The translations under genes were made by a program, and so were the position numbers. Of a DNA stretch of 64,000 nt, positions 30,910-41,328 are shown piece after piece; position 1 is the first letter of the stretch, and each line of letters opens with the position of its first letter. A model generated the notes under the pieces. It was not told the DNA's origin. It saw nothing but the letters and a program-made list of their open reading frames with translations, and did not search any database. Origin of the DNA: Kiloniellaceae bacterium (GTDB lineage Bacteria; Pseudomonadota; Alphaproteobacteria; Kiloniellales; J153); NCBI GenBank assembly GCA_021776095.1, contig JAJFGO010000015.1, positions 1 to 64,000 of the forward strand, in the 5' to 3' direction.

Positions 30910-32117
30910 GACGATTCCCCGGCGATTCGCAGCTTGGCGCCCGGCCTTAGGCGTTCGTTACCGCGCACCACGGCTTTGTCGCCGGCGGCCAGGCCTTCGA
31001 TAACCTCGAAGCGGCCGCCGATGGCCGCGCCTAGAACCACCGGCCGGACTTGCGCCTCGCCCTCGGCCGCCACATACACGATGTTCTGGCCAAGCCGGAG
31101 TATGACCGCGTCTTTATGGACCGTCAGAACCTGGCGTGCGGAACCCATGGGAATTTCTATGGTCACCGACTGGTTGTGCGCCAGACTGCGCCGCGTGACG
31201 CCGATGTTGGGGATCAGGCGGACCGTGCGGGTCCGGGTCAGCGGGTTCTCCGATGGCAGAATCGCGCGCACGACGGCGGTGTGCCGGGTGCCGTCGTCCA
31301 GGGCCGCGCCGACCTCGATCCCCGGTTCCAGACCCGCCAGGTTTTGGAACGGCACCTCGACCTCAATCTCCAGCTCCCGGTCCCCGATCATGCGCAGCAT
31401 GGGGTCGCCGCCCTGGACATAGGCGCCGGCCTCGGTCAGGCGCTCGGTCACCACACCCGCGTAGGGCGCCTTGATGAGAGCGTCGCCCAGGTTGATTTCC
31501 GCCAGATCGAGATCGGCCTGGGCGCTGGCGGCGGCGGAGTCCGCTTGGCGCAGCCCGGCCTGGGCGATGGCGACCTGCTGGCGGCTATCGTCGTAGCGCG
31601 CCTGGTTGAAGGCGGCCGATTTGCGTAATCCCTCCATGCGTTTGAAGTCCAGCTTGGCCAATTCGATTTCGGCCAGGGCCTTGCCTCTTTGCGCCCGCGC
31701 CTCGGCCAAGCCGCCGGCGGCGATATCGCGCCGCGCCTTGAGGACGGCGGAGTCGAGTTCGGCCACCACTTGCCCGGCCTCGATCCGGTCGCCGACCTCG
31801 ACCTTGAAGGCCATAACCGGGCCCCCGATTTGGGCCGCGACGATGCCCAATTTTTGCGCGACAATACGCCCCAGTACCGGCACCGACTGGTTCAAGGGCA
31901 CCAGGCGAACCTCGTCCACGCGCACCAAGGATTCGGGCGCCTGGGCCCAAGCCGGGGCCCATATCCCGGCGAGGAATAGCATGGCGGCGGCCAGCGCATG
32001 GCGCCATAAGGATAAGGCGTGGGTGTGGGCGGCCAGGGGAGCCTCCGGGCAATTAAGAGCAAAACTCCCAGAGTATTCTGGGCGCGGACCCTTGAAATAT
32101 GGCGCGCAGTCTAGCAC
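30906..32117 (-). CDS. RND efflux periplasmic adaptor (start uncertain)
   Basis: HlyD-type; GVVTERLTEAGAYVQGGDPMLRM; overlaps RND start by 4 bp. Confidence 0.88.
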   Translation of the reverse strand: MLDCAPYFKGPRPEYSGSFALNCPEAPLAAHTHALSLWRHALAAAMLFLAGIWAPAWAQAPESLVRVDEVRLVPLNQSVPVLGRIVAQKLGIVAAQIGGPVMAFKVEVGDRIEAGQVVAELDSAVLKARRDIAAGGLAEARAQRGKALAEIELAKLDFKRMEGLRKSAAFNQARYDDSRQQVAIAQAGLRQADSAAASAQADLDLAEINLGDALIKAPYAGVVTERLTEAGAYVQGGDPMLRMIGDRELEIEVEVPFQNLAGLEPGIEVGAALDDGTRHTAVVRAILPSENPLTRTRTVRLIPNIGVTRRSLAHNQSVTIEIPMGSARQVLTVHKDAVILRLGQNIVYVAAEGEAQVRPVVLGAAIGGRFEVIEGLAAGDKAVVRGNERLRPGAKLRIAGESS

Positions 32118-32179
32118 AAATCAATGGCCGCAAGGCATTAGCTACCATAGGACCGGAAAGCGCTTTAGGATCGTCGGCA

Positions 32180-33106
32180 ATGACCCTGCTATATACACAT
32201 GGCGCCTGCTTCGGGCACGATCCGGGCGCCGGTCACCCGGAAAGCCCGGTGCGGCTGAAAGCCGTGCTGGATGCCCTGGACGGCCCGGACTTCGCGGTCT
32301 TGGAGCGGCGCGAGGCGCCGGAAGTCACCCGCGAACAATTACTCCGGGTCCATTCCGCCGCTTATATCGACCGGGTGCTCAGCGCGATTCCTGAAGAGGG
32401 CTTCGCCAATCTTGATCCGGACACCATCGCCTCCCCAGGATCGGGGCAGGCGGCCTTGCGGGCGGCGGGCGCGGTTTGCGCCGCCGTCGATGCGGTGGCC
32501 AACGGCGAGGCCGGCAACGCCTTTTGCGCCGTGCGCCCGCCCGGCCACCACGCGGAAGCGGAGCGGGCCATGGGATTTTGCCTCTTCAATAATGTTGCCG
32601 TTGGGGCCCTGCAGGCGCGCGCGGTCCACGGCCTGCAAAAGATCGCCGTGATCGATTTCGACGTTCATCACGGCAATGGCACCCAGGCCATGTTTTGGGA
32701 CAACCGGGAACTGTTCTTTGCCTCGACCCATGAAATGCCGCTCTTTCCCGGCACCGGCGCGCGGGCTGAGCGCGGCCGCTTCGCCAATATCGTCAACGCG
32801 CCCCTGGCCGCCATGGCCGGTTCGGCCGAGTTCCAACAAGCCGCGCGGGGTTTGATCTTTCCCGCACTCATGGATTTCAAGCCGGACTTTATCCTGATCT
32901 CGGCCGGTTTCGATGCCCACGCCGCCGATCCGCTGGCGGACTTGCTCTTTCAAGATCAAGATTATGCTTGGATTACCAGCGAACTAGCGATAATCGCTGA
33001 GCAGGTTTGCGAAGGCCGCCTTGTCTCGACGCTGGAAGGTGGATATGACCTGGATGCGCTGGCGTCGAGCGCCGCCGCCCATGTTCGCGCCTTGATGGTG
33101 GCCTGA
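32180..33106 (+). CDS. Histone deacetylase family protein
   Basis: CFGHDPGAGHPESPVRL; AVRPPGHHAEAERAMGFCLFNNVAVGA; VIDFDVHHGNGTQ. Confidence 0.94.
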   Translation: MTLLYTHGACFGHDPGAGHPESPVRLKAVLDALDGPDFAVLERREAPEVTREQLLRVHSAAYIDRVLSAIPEEGFANLDPDTIASPGSGQAALRAAGAVCAAVDAVANGEAGNAFCAVRPPGHHAEAERAMGFCLFNNVAVGALQARAVHGLQKIAVIDFDVHHGNGTQAMFWDNRELFFASTHEMPLFPGTGARAERGRFANIVNAPLAAMAGSAEFQQAARGLIFPALMDFKPDFILISAGFDAHAADPLADLLFQDQDYAWITSELAIIAEQVCEGRLVSTLEGGYDLDALASSAAAHVRALMVA

Positions 33107-33179
33107 TCCTCATACTTGCCGGGGCGGTGTAAATCCTTACCCTTGGTTTCTAAGAATCGAACAAGTACGAGACGCCGCC

Positions 33180-33434
33180 ATGGCCAAACAAGATCGACAC
33201 GCCGATATCGCCAAAATGAACTTCGAGGATGCCTTGGAGGCCTTGAAGACAATCGTGGCCCGGCTGGAAACCGGCGAGGGAAAGCTGGACGAGGCGGTCG
33301 ATGCCTATGCCCGCGGCGCGAAACTGAAGCAGCATTGCGAGGCGAAACTGCGCGAGGCCCAGGAAAAGATCGAGAAAATCAGTCTAACCGGTCCCGGCGG
33401 CACGCCCGAAACCGAAGCCTTCGATGCCTCTTAG
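33180..33434 (+). CDS. xseB: Exodeoxyribonuclease VII small subunit
   Basis: MNFEDALEALKTIVARLETGEGKLDEAVDAYARGAKLKQHCEAKLREAQEKIEKI. Confidence 0.95.
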   Translation: MAKQDRHADIAKMNFEDALEALKTIVARLETGEGKLDEAVDAYARGAKLKQHCEAKLREAQEKIEKISLTGPGGTPETEAFDAS

Positions 33435-33446
33435 CGTAGGCTTGGC

Positions 33447-34334
33447 GTGAGCGAACTTCGCGATATCCTGGCGCTGCGGGCCGAAGCGGTTACCCGCCGG
33501 CTGGACGTTCTCTTGACAAGCGCCGCCGGATCGCGCGGGCGGGTGATCGCGGCCATGCGCTACAGCGCCCTCGCCGGCGGCAAGCGCTTGCGGCCGTTTC
33601 TGGTCATGGAAAGCGCCAGCCTGTTCGATGTCGATCCCGAACACGCCTTGCAATGCGCTGCGGCGGTCGAGATGATCCATTGTTACAGCCTCATCCACGA
33701 CGACCTGCCGGCCATGGACGACAGCGACCTGCGCCGGGGCCGGGCCACCGCCCACAAGGAATTCGACGAGGCCACGGCCATACTAGCCGGCGACGGCTTG
33801 CTGACCGAGGCCTTCGCGGTTCTGGCCGCGCCACAAAGCCACCCGGACCCCGCGGTCCGGGTCGAGTTGATCGCCGGGTTGGCCGAAGCCTCCGGCGCCG
33901 CCGGCATGGTGGGGGGGCAGATGATCGACATCGCGCCGGATCGCGACGCCCTCGACCTGCCTGGAATTACCAACCTCCAGGCCTTGAAAACCGGCGCCTT
34001 GATCACATTTTCGTGTGAAGCGGGCGCTATTCTCGGCCGCGCGAAGGATTCCGAGCGCCAGGCTCTGCGGTCCTATGCCCGCGACCTGGGCCTGGCTTTT
34101 CAGATTGTCGATGACTTGCTCGATTCCGAAAGCACGCCGGAAGAACTGGGCAAACCGACCGGCCAGGACGCGGCCGCCGGAAAGGCCACCTTCGTCGGCA
34201 TTCTGGGTATCGAGGGCGCCCGCGGCAAGGCGCGGGACCTGGTCAAGTCGGCTTGCGCGCATCTTGCTATTTTTTCGCAAAAGGCGAAGCTTCTGGAGGC
34301 GACCGCCCAATTCGTGTTAGACCGCAAGACGTAA
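33447..34334 (+). CDS. ispA: Farnesyl-diphosphate synthase
   Basis: GGKRLRPFLV, IHDDLPAMDDSDLRRG, QIVDDLLD; GTG start. Confidence 0.94.
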   Translation: MSELRDILALRAEAVTRRLDVLLTSAAGSRGRVIAAMRYSALAGGKRLRPFLVMESASLFDVDPEHALQCAAAVEMIHCYSLIHDDLPAMDDSDLRRGRATAHKEFDEATAILAGDGLLTEAFAVLAAPQSHPDPAVRVELIAGLAEASGAAGMVGGQMIDIAPDRDALDLPGITNLQALKTGALITFSCEAGAILGRAKDSERQALRSYARDLGLAFQIVDDLLDSESTPEELGKPTGQDAAAGKATFVGILGIEGARGKARDLVKSACAHLAIFSQKAKLLEATAQFVLDRKT

Positions 34335-34404
34335 CCCCCGCGATTGAAGCTGGCGCCGTTTCGCCTGGAAGAATAAGAAGCCTTAGCGGAAAGAAGGATG
34401 GCTC

Positions 34405-36336
34405 GTGACCAAGCTAGGACATAACCGTAAAACACCGTTACTCGACGGCGTGGATTTGCCCGCCGACTTGCGCGTCTTGGAAGAAAGCGACCTGCGCCAA
34501 CTGGCCGACGAACTTCGCCAAGAGGTCATCGACGCGGTGTCGGTTACCGGCGGCCACCTGGGCGCCGGGTTGGGCGTGGTCGAGCTGACGGTCGCCCTGC
34601 ACTACGTTTTCGATACCCCCAGCGACAAGCTGATCTGGGATGTCGGTCATCAATGCTATCCGCACAAGATACTGACCGGGCGGCGCGATAAAATCCGCAC
34701 CCTGCGTCAGGGCGGCGGCCTTTCCGGATTCACCAGCCGGAAAGAGAGCGACTACGACCCCTTCGGCGCGGCCCACGCCGCGACATCGATCTCGGCCGGG
34801 CTCGGCTATTCGGTCGGGCGGGATCTGGCGCAGCGGGACAACAGCGTGATCGCGGTCATCGGCGACGGCGCCATGACCGCCGGCATGGCCTATGAGGCCA
34901 TGAACAACGCCGGCGCCATGGATAGCCGCCTGATTGTGATTCTCAACGACAACGATATGTCGATCGCGCCGCCGGTTGGGGCGTTAAGCGCGCATTTGTC
35001 GCAGATCCTTTCTTCTCAGCCTTATCAATCCGTGCGCCATCTGGCCAAGGTGGTGGCCAAGAAGTTTCCGCGCTCGCTCAGCACGGCGGCGAAGCGGGCG
35101 GAAGAATACGCCCGCGGTTTCCTAACCGGCGGAACCTTGTTCGAGGAACTCGGGTTTTTCTATGTCGGCCCGATCGACGGTCATAACCTCGATCACCTGC
35201 TGCCGGTCCTGCGCAACGTGCGCGACAGCGATTACGAAGGCCCGGTTCTGGTCCATGTGGTGACCAAGAAGGGCAAGGGTTACGCCCCGGCCGAATCGGC
35301 CGCCGATAAGTACCACGGCGTCGCCAAGTTCGATGTGGTGACCGGTAAGCAGTCCAAGCCCACGCCCAAGGCGTCCGCTTATCAAAATGTCTTCGCCGCC
35401 GGTTTGATCGCCGAGGCGGAGCATGACGACACCATCGTGGCGGTTAGCGCGGCCATGCCCTCGGGCACCGGGCTTAACCTCTTCGCGGAACGTTTTCCGG
35501 ATCGCTGCTTCGATGTCGGCATCGCCGAGCAACACGGGGTGACTTTCTGCGCCGGGATGGCGTGCGAGGGCATGAAACCCTTCGCGGCGATCTATTCGAC
35601 ATTCCTTCAGCGGGCCTACGATCAGGTTATCCACGATGTCGCCATTCAAAGCCTGCCGGTGCGTTTCGCCATCGACCGGGCCGGCATGGTCGGCGCCGAC
35701 GGCGTGACCCACCAGGGCACCTTCGATATCGCTTATCTCGGCTGCTTGCCGGGTTTCGTGCTTATGGCGCCCTCGGACGAGGTCGAGCTTATGCACATGG
35801 TGGCGACGGCGGTTCAAATCGACGACCGGCCCAGCGCCTTCCGTTATCCGCGCGGCGAATCGACCGGTATCGTCATGCCGGAACGCGGCACGGCCTTAGA
35901 GATCGGTAAAGGCCGGATCTTGCGCGAAGGCACCAAGGTCGCGATCCTATCCTACGGCACGCGCCTGGCCGAGGCCCTGCGCGCCGCCGACGAACTCGGC
36001 GCGCGCGGTCTTTCGACCACGGTCGCGGATGCCCGCTTCGCCAAGCCCCTGGACCACGATCTCGTGCGCCGGCTGGCCAAGGAACACGAAGTCCTGATCA
36101 CCATTGAAGAAGGCTCGGTCGGCGGCTTTGGAACCTTCGTCATGCACGACTTGGCCGCGAATGGCTTGCTCGACAACGGTTTGAAATTCCGGCCTATCGC
36201 GATCCCCGATATGTGGTTCGACCATGATAAGCCCGATCTTCAAGTCGAGGCCGCGGGCCTGAACGCGAAACACATGGTGGCGGCGGCGCTTCAGGCTCTG
36301 GGCCGGGCGCAGATGGAGTCGCCGGCGCGGGCGTGA
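34405..36336 (+). CDS. dxs: 1-deoxy-D-xylulose-5-phosphate synthase
   Basis: [58 protein letters not shown]. Confidence 0.97.
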   Translation: MTKLGHNRKTPLLDGVDLPADLRVLEESDLRQLADELRQEVIDAVSVTGGHLGAGLGVVELTVALHYVFDTPSDKLIWDVGHQCYPHKILTGRRDKIRTLRQGGGLSGFTSRKESDYDPFGAAHAATSISAGLGYSVGRDLAQRDNSVIAVIGDGAMTAGMAYEAMNNAGAMDSRLIVILNDNDMSIAPPVGALSAHLSQILSSQPYQSVRHLAKVVAKKFPRSLSTAAKRAEEYARGFLTGGTLFEELGFFYVGPIDGHNLDHLLPVLRNVRDSDYEGPVLVHVVTKKGKGYAPAESAADKYHGVAKFDVVTGKQSKPTPKASAYQNVFAAGLIAEAEHDDTIVAVSAAMPSGTGLNLFAERFPDRCFDVGIAEQHGVTFCAGMACEGMKPFAAIYSTFLQRAYDQVIHDVAIQSLPVRFAIDRAGMVGADGVTHQGTFDIAYLGCLPGFVLMAPSDEVELMHMVATAVQIDDRPSAFRYPRGESTGIVMPERGTALEIGKGRILREGTKVAILSYGTRLAEALRAADELGARGLSTTVADARFAKPLDHDLVRRLAKEHEVLITIEEGSVGGFGTFVMHDLAANGLLDNGLKFRPIAIPDMWFDHDKPDLQVEAAGLNAKHMVAAALQALGRAQMESPARA

Positions 36337-37088
36337 CCGCGAAAGGCTCCCCCAAGCAGCGCGCGGACATCGCGTTAGTCGAACGCGGCTTGGCAGAAAG
36401 CCGCGCCCGGGCTCAGGCGCTGATTATGGCCGGCGCGGTTTTTTCTGGCGAGACGCGCATCGAAAAGGCGGGGCAGGCGGTGACCGCCGGCGCGCCGCTG
36501 GAAGTGCGCGGCGCCGATCATCCCTGGGTCGGACGCGGCGGATTGAAGCTGGTCAAGGCCCTCGCGCATTTCGGAATAGATCCGGCGGGCTTGGTGTGTC
36601 TCGATGTCGGGGCCTCGACCGGCGGCTTCACCGATGTCTTGCTCAGCCATGGCGCGGCCAAGATTTATGCGGTCGACGTGGGCCAAGGACAACTGGCCTG
36701 GAAGTTGCGCCAGGATCCCCGTGTCGCGGTTTTGGAGCGGGTCAATGCCCGCCACCTGACCCGCGATCTCGTGCCCGATCCCATCGGCCTCATTGTCTGC
36801 GATGCCAGTTTTATCGGCCTGGAAACCGTGCTGCCCGCGCCCCTGGCCCTGGCCGCGCCGGGCGCGCGCTTGGTGGCGCTGATCAAGCCGCAGTTCGAGG
36901 TCGGCAAGGACCGGGTCGGCAAGGGCGGTATCGTGCGCGACCCGGCCCTGCATGAAGAAGTATGCCAGCGGATAGAGATCTGGCTGAACGGCCTTAAGGG
37001 CTGGCGTGTGCTGGGTATCGTCGAAAGCCCGATACAGGGCGCCGAGGGAAACAGGGAATTCCTGATCGCCGGCGAGTTGGGGTCTTAG
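36333..37088 (+). CDS. tlyA: TlyA family RNA methyltransferase
   Basis: S4-like N-terminus [47 protein letters not shown]. Confidence 0.93.
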   Translation: MTAKGSPKQRADIALVERGLAESRARAQALIMAGAVFSGETRIEKAGQAVTAGAPLEVRGADHPWVGRGGLKLVKALAHFGIDPAGLVCLDVGASTGGFTDVLLSHGAAKIYAVDVGQGQLAWKLRQDPRVAVLERVNARHLTRDLVPDPIGLIVCDASFIGLETVLPAPLALAAPGARLVALIKPQFEVGKDRVGKGGIVRDPALHEEVCQRIEIWLNGLKGWRVLGIVESPIQGAEGNREFLIAGELGS

Positions 37089-37093
37089 ACCCG

Positions 37094-37840
37094 GTGGAGG
37101 CCTTGACCTGGGAAGCCATGGGGCTGGTGGTCGGGGTAGCCTCGGTGGCCGGTTTCGTCTCCGGTTTCGCCGGTTTCGGCACCGCGCTGGTGGCCGCCGG
37201 GCTGTGGCTGAATGTCTTGCCCGCCGCCGTGGTGCCGCCCCTGGTGGCGGTCTGCGCGGCGGCCGCGCAGGCGATCGGCGTTCTGCATGTGCGCCGGGCT
37301 TTCAGGTGGGATCGTGCCTGGCCTTACCTGGCCGGCGCGGCCCTGGGCGTTCCGCTCGGTGTCATGGCCCTGGACCTGGCCTCGCCCAAGGTTCTACTCC
37401 TGGTTGTCGGCGTCTTTCTGATCCTTTACTGCTTGGTTCAGGTCACGGGGCTTGGCCGTTGGCGCGTCGGGCCTTGGGGCGGGCGCAAGGCGGATAGTCT
37501 GGTTGGCCTCGGCGGCGGCGTTCTGGGCGGATTCGCCGGCCTCTCGGGGCCGCTGCCCTTGATATGGTTGCAGTTGCGCGGCGGCGCCTCCGAGGTTCAG
37601 CGCGCGACCTATCAGCCCTTCAATCTGGTGGTCCTGACCGCCGCCAGTCTGGGCATGGCCATGGCGGGGCGCATCGATGGCGAGGTATTGGTGTTCCTGG
37701 CCCTGTGCCTGCCGGCCACGGTCCTGGGCGCCTGGGCCGGCGCGCGCAGTTACCGCTTGGTTGACGAGGCCATGTTCCGGGCCGTGGTTCTTGGCTTGCT
37801 GGGCGTGTCGGGCCTAGCCCTGCTGATCCGTAGCTTTTAG
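37094..37840 (+). CDS. TauE/SafE family sulfite exporter-like membrane protein
   Basis: GFVSGFAGFGTALVAAGLWL; GGFAGLSGPLPLIW. Confidence 0.88.
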   Translation: MEALTWEAMGLVVGVASVAGFVSGFAGFGTALVAAGLWLNVLPAAVVPPLVAVCAAAAQAIGVLHVRRAFRWDRAWPYLAGAALGVPLGVMALDLASPKVLLLVVGVFLILYCLVQVTGLGRWRVGPWGGRKADSLVGLGGGVLGGFAGLSGPLPLIWLQLRGGASEVQRATYQPFNLVVLTAASLGMAMAGRIDGEVLVFLALCLPATVLGAWAGARSYRLVDEAMFRAVVLGLLGVSGLALLIRSF

Positions 37841-39684
37841 CGAAGTTCCTCGACCCCGCGCAGCCTGAGCTCCGCGCCGCGCGGGTCTGAGTTGAGTTCT
37901 TCTAACAAGCTTACCGCCGGTTCCAGAACCTGCACGAGCCGGGCTAGGCCGCGCAGCAGGGCGCCGATGCCGGGCACCTCCAAGGCACCGCCGAGGGCAT
38001 CTTCCAAAAACGCTTTTACCGGGTCGCGCTCCTTGGGGAAGACCCGGACCTGGATCGGCGCTTCGGGGTCCAGGCCGGCGGCCTCGCGCGCCAGGGCGAA
38101 GGCCTTGCGGTAACCGCCCAGGGCGTCGACGAGGCCAAGCTCAAGGGCATCGGCGCCGGTCCAGACCCGCCCCTCGGCGGCACTCAAGACCTGTTCGATC
38201 GGCATGCCGCGGCCCTCGGCGACCTTAGAGGTGAAGTCCGCGTAAACCCGGTCGAGGCTTGCTTGCACCTGGGTCCATTCGGCGGCGGTGAATTTACGGT
38301 TCGGCGACCAGAGGTCGGCGCGCACCCCGGCCTTCACGCCGTCCCACTTGACGCCGAGGCGATCCCATAAACCGGCCAGAACCATCTTGCCGGTGATGAC
38401 GCCGATGGAGCCGGTGATGGTGCCCGGCTGGGCGACAATTGCTTGGGCCGGGGCGGCGACGAAATAACCGCCCGAAGCGGCCACGCCGCCCATGCTGACG
38501 ATAACCGGCACGCCGCCGTCCTGAGCGCGCTTCACTTCGTGCCAAATGGTATCCGAGGCGACATAGGAACCGCCGGGACTATCGACCCGGAACACGATCG
38601 CCTTGACGTCCGGGGCGGCGGCGGCGGCACGGAAGGCGGCGCTTAGGGTATCGGCGCCCATGGACAGGCGGCCGAAGATCGGGTCGTTCTCGCCTCCGTC
38701 CAGGACCACCGGGCCCAAACCGTGTATGAGGGCGAGGGTTTCGCCGCTTGGTTCGGGAACGTCCCGGCGCTGGTCGTAGCCGGACAGGGTCACGAAACTC
38801 TTGCGGCTGCCGTCTAAGATACCGGCGGCCGACAGGGCCGCGTCCTCGGCCGCGTCCAGGTAACCGAGCTTGTCGATCAATCCCGCCGCCAAGGCCCGCT
38901 TGGCATCGAGCGGCGCGGTATCGATCAGGTGCGCGACCGTGTCAGTCGACAGGCCGCGTGCCGAGGCGATGCCCGCCGTGACTTGCTCAAGCGAGGAATC
39001 TAGCAGGCGTTGCAGATTGGCGCGCTGCGGGGCGGGCAGGGCGGTTTCGGTCACGAAGGCGGCGGCGCCTTTATAGGGGCCGCGTTGACCGATTTGCGGT
39101 TCTATCCCGATATCGTCCAGGATGCCGCGCAGGAACGGGCTTTGAAGGCTGAAGCCGGTCAGGCCGACATCGCCGGAGGGTTGCAGCCAAACGTGGCCGA
39201 AGGCGCTGGCCAGGTAGTAATGCTGGGTTCCGTTCCCGGCCTCGCCGAAGGTTTCGGCGAAGGCTATGGCGAACTTACCGCGCGCGCGGAAATCGATCAC
39301 CGCGTCGCGCAATTCCTGGACCGAGGCCAGGCCGGGGGCGCCGCGTCCCAGGCGCACGAACAGGCCTTTTACCCTGGGGTCCGCGCCCGCCGCCTCCAGG
39401 GTGTCGAGCATGTCCCGCAAGACCGTGGCGCGCCCCAAGGATGCGCGCGCCAGGGGGTTGTCCGGCTTGACCTCGATCAGGCCGTCCGCGAGGTCGAAGG
39501 TCAGCACCATGGCTTCGGGCAAGGGATCCTTGCTGGCGCGCAAGGGATCCACCCGTTCCAACAACAGCCAAGCCGAAGCGATCCCCGCCACCATTAAGAA
39601 GCCGAGAGTCGCCAGTACGCCGACGATGCACTTGAGAAAGAAAAGAATTATCCGCATGGCAAGGTCATAGGTGTTCACTTGCAT
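37837..39684 (-). CDS. sppA: Signal peptide peptidase SppA, 67K type
   Basis: KAIVFRVDSPGGSYVASDTIWHEV; VSMGGVAASGGYFVAAPAQAIVAQPGTITGSIGV. Confidence 0.93.
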   Translation of the reverse strand: MQVNTYDLAMRIILFFLKCIVGVLATLGFLMVAGIASAWLLLERVDPLRASKDPLPEAMVLTFDLADGLIEVKPDNPLARASLGRATVLRDMLDTLEAAGADPRVKGLFVRLGRGAPGLASVQELRDAVIDFRARGKFAIAFAETFGEAGNGTQHYYLASAFGHVWLQPSGDVGLTGFSLQSPFLRGILDDIGIEPQIGQRGPYKGAAAFVTETALPAPQRANLQRLLDSSLEQVTAGIASARGLSTDTVAHLIDTAPLDAKRALAAGLIDKLGYLDAAEDAALSAAGILDGSRKSFVTLSGYDQRRDVPEPSGETLALIHGLGPVVLDGGENDPIFGRLSMGADTLSAAFRAAAAAPDVKAIVFRVDSPGGSYVASDTIWHEVKRAQDGGVPVIVSMGGVAASGGYFVAAPAQAIVAQPGTITGSIGVITGKMVLAGLWDRLGVKWDGVKAGVRADLWSPNRKFTAAEWTQVQASLDRVYADFTSKVAEGRGMPIEQVLSAAEGRVWTGADALELGLVDALGGYRKAFALAREAAGLDPEAPIQVRVFPKERDPVKAFLEDALGGALEVPGIGALLRGLARLVQVLEPAVSLLEELNSDPRGAELRLRGVEELR

Positions 39685-39740
39685 TTTGTCGAGCCTTCAT
39701 GGGGCAAGGAAATCGCGTTTTGTATTGCGGTTTCACCAGT

Positions 39741-39821
39741 GCGTCCTTCGACAAGCTCAGGAGGAGGATGATCGCGTGCGGCATAAACAAAGGCTCTCAT
39801 CCTGAGCTTGTCGAAGGACGC
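39741..39821. repeat. REP-like inverted repeat (tcctTCGACAAGCTCAGGA type)
   Basis: gcgtccttcgacaagctcagga ... tcctgagcttgtcgaaggacgc. Confidence 0.85.
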
Positions 39822-39957
39822 AACCGCGCTAATCCAATTCTTCCTAAAGGCGGCGAATGAAAGGCGATAGTTCTGCTTTTAAGGGCCGTGACCAAGTTGA
39901 GAGTCCCAGGTAAAACTTCCACTTAGGAAGCGGCTTTTTTTGAAAAGGAGCTTGAAG

Positions 39958-41265
39958 ATGCGGCGGCGCGCGCGCCCCGGCGGGGGACGGCAACTGGAAG
40001 TCACAATCGAAGGCGTCGGCGCGCGCGGCGACGGCTATGCCAGGCATGAAGGCGCCATGATCTATGTGCCGCTGACCCTGACCGGGGACCGGGTGCGCAT
40101 CCGCGTGACCGGCGCGCGGGCCGGGGGCGCAAAAGGCGAAATCATCGAGCTGCTTAGCGAAGGGCCGGGACGCAGGGAGCCGCCGTGCCCGCATTTCGGC
40201 CCCTGCGGCGGCTGTGCCTTGCAACACATGGACCCGGATGTTTACGGCGCGTGGAAAGACTCGCTTTTGCCGCAAGCCCTGGCCCATCGCGGCCTCGAAG
40301 ATGTGCCTATCGCCCCCCTGGTCCGGATACCGCCGGCCACGCGCCGGCGCGCGGTGCTGGCGGCGGTCCGGCGCGGCAAGCGGGTCTTGCTCGGCTTTCA
40401 CGAACGGCAAAGCCGCGCGGTCGTGGACCTGAGCACATGCCTGCTTCTCACGCCGCGGCTCGATGCCCTGCTGCCGGCCTTGCGCGCGGCCTTGGCCGAG
40501 GTTTTGCCGGAAAATTCCGATGCCGCCGTGACCGTCACCGACACGCAAGAAGGTCCGGATGTTCTGATAACCGCGCCCGGTCAGCCGGGCTTGCGCGCGC
40601 GCGAGGCCTTGACCGGGTTCGCGGAGGCCGCCGATCTGGCGCGCCTGTCCTGGCGCGAGGCGGAGGACGGGGAGGCCCCCGGCCCGGCGGAACCGGTTGT
40701 GGTCCGCCGGCCGCCGCGCCTGCAATTCGGCGCCGTCACGGTCGAGCCGGAGCCGGGCGCCTTCCTGCAACCCAGCGCCGAGGGCCAAGCGGCGCTCACC
40801 GAAGCGGTCCTGGCCTGCCTGCCCGCGCGTTGCGAAAAGATCGCCGAGCTGTATTGCGGCAGCGGTGCCTTCACCTTTCCCATGAGCGAAAAGGCCCGGG
40901 TGCTGGCTGTCGATGGCGCCGGCGAGGCGGTGGCGGCGCTCTGGGCCGCGGCCCGGCGCGCTGACTTGGCCGGGCGGATCGCGGTCGAGGTGCGCGACCT
41001 GGCCCGCGAACCTCTTATGCCCGAGGAACTCACGCCTTACGACGCCGTGGTCTTCGATCCACCGCGCGCCGGGGCGCGGGAACAAGCGCACCAGCTTGCC
41101 GAATCCCAAGTGCCGGTTGTGATCGCGGTATCCTGCAATCCCAATAGTTTCGCCCGCGATGCTCGTATTCTGGTGGACGGTGGATACACCCTAGACGAGG
41201 TAACGCCCCTCGATCAGTTTCCCTGGTCCGGGCACCTGGAATTAGTCGCCAAGTTCACGCGTTAG
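39958..41265 (+). CDS. Class I SAM-dependent RNA methyltransferase (RumA/RlmD-like)
   Basis: TRAM-like N-terminus; CPHFGPCGGCALQHM; ELYCGSGAFTFPM; VFDPPRAGA. Confidence 0.92.
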   Translation: MRRRARPGGGRQLEVTIEGVGARGDGYARHEGAMIYVPLTLTGDRVRIRVTGARAGGAKGEIIELLSEGPGRREPPCPHFGPCGGCALQHMDPDVYGAWKDSLLPQALAHRGLEDVPIAPLVRIPPATRRRAVLAAVRRGKRVLLGFHERQSRAVVDLSTCLLLTPRLDALLPALRAALAEVLPENSDAAVTVTDTQEGPDVLITAPGQPGLRAREALTGFAEAADLARLSWREAEDGEAPGPAEPVVVRRPPRLQFGAVTVEPEPGAFLQPSAEGQAALTEAVLACLPARCEKIAELYCGSGAFTFPMSEKARVLAVDGAGEAVAALWAAARRADLAGRIAVEVRDLAREPLMPEELTPYDAVVFDPPRAGAREQAHQLAESQVPVVIAVSCNPNSFARDARILVDGGYTLDEVTPLDQFPWSGHLELVAKFTR

Positions 41266-41272
41266 AAATTTC

Positions 41273-41311
41273 GGGCCGGCCGCCGGGGAGTGGGGGAGGG
41301 GCGGCCGGCCC
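41273..41311. terminator. Putative bidirectional hairpin between convergent genes
   Basis: 12-bp perfect inverted repeat gggccggccgcc/ggcggccggccc, 15-nt loop; no clear U-tract. Confidence 0.5.
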
Positions 41312-41328
41312 GCGCGCTCGAAGTGAAA

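Noticed and set aside
13995-32117. The two RND systems (13995-18282 and 27676-32117) as another duplication
   Set aside because: Both are RND/MFP pairs, but the pumps and adaptors are only distantly similar and lie in opposite orientation; ordinary paralogous families rather than part of the segmental duplication.
33180-37088. xseB-ispA-dxs-tlyA cluster as novel
   Set aside because: Well-known conserved isoprenoid gene cluster in alphaproteobacteria.
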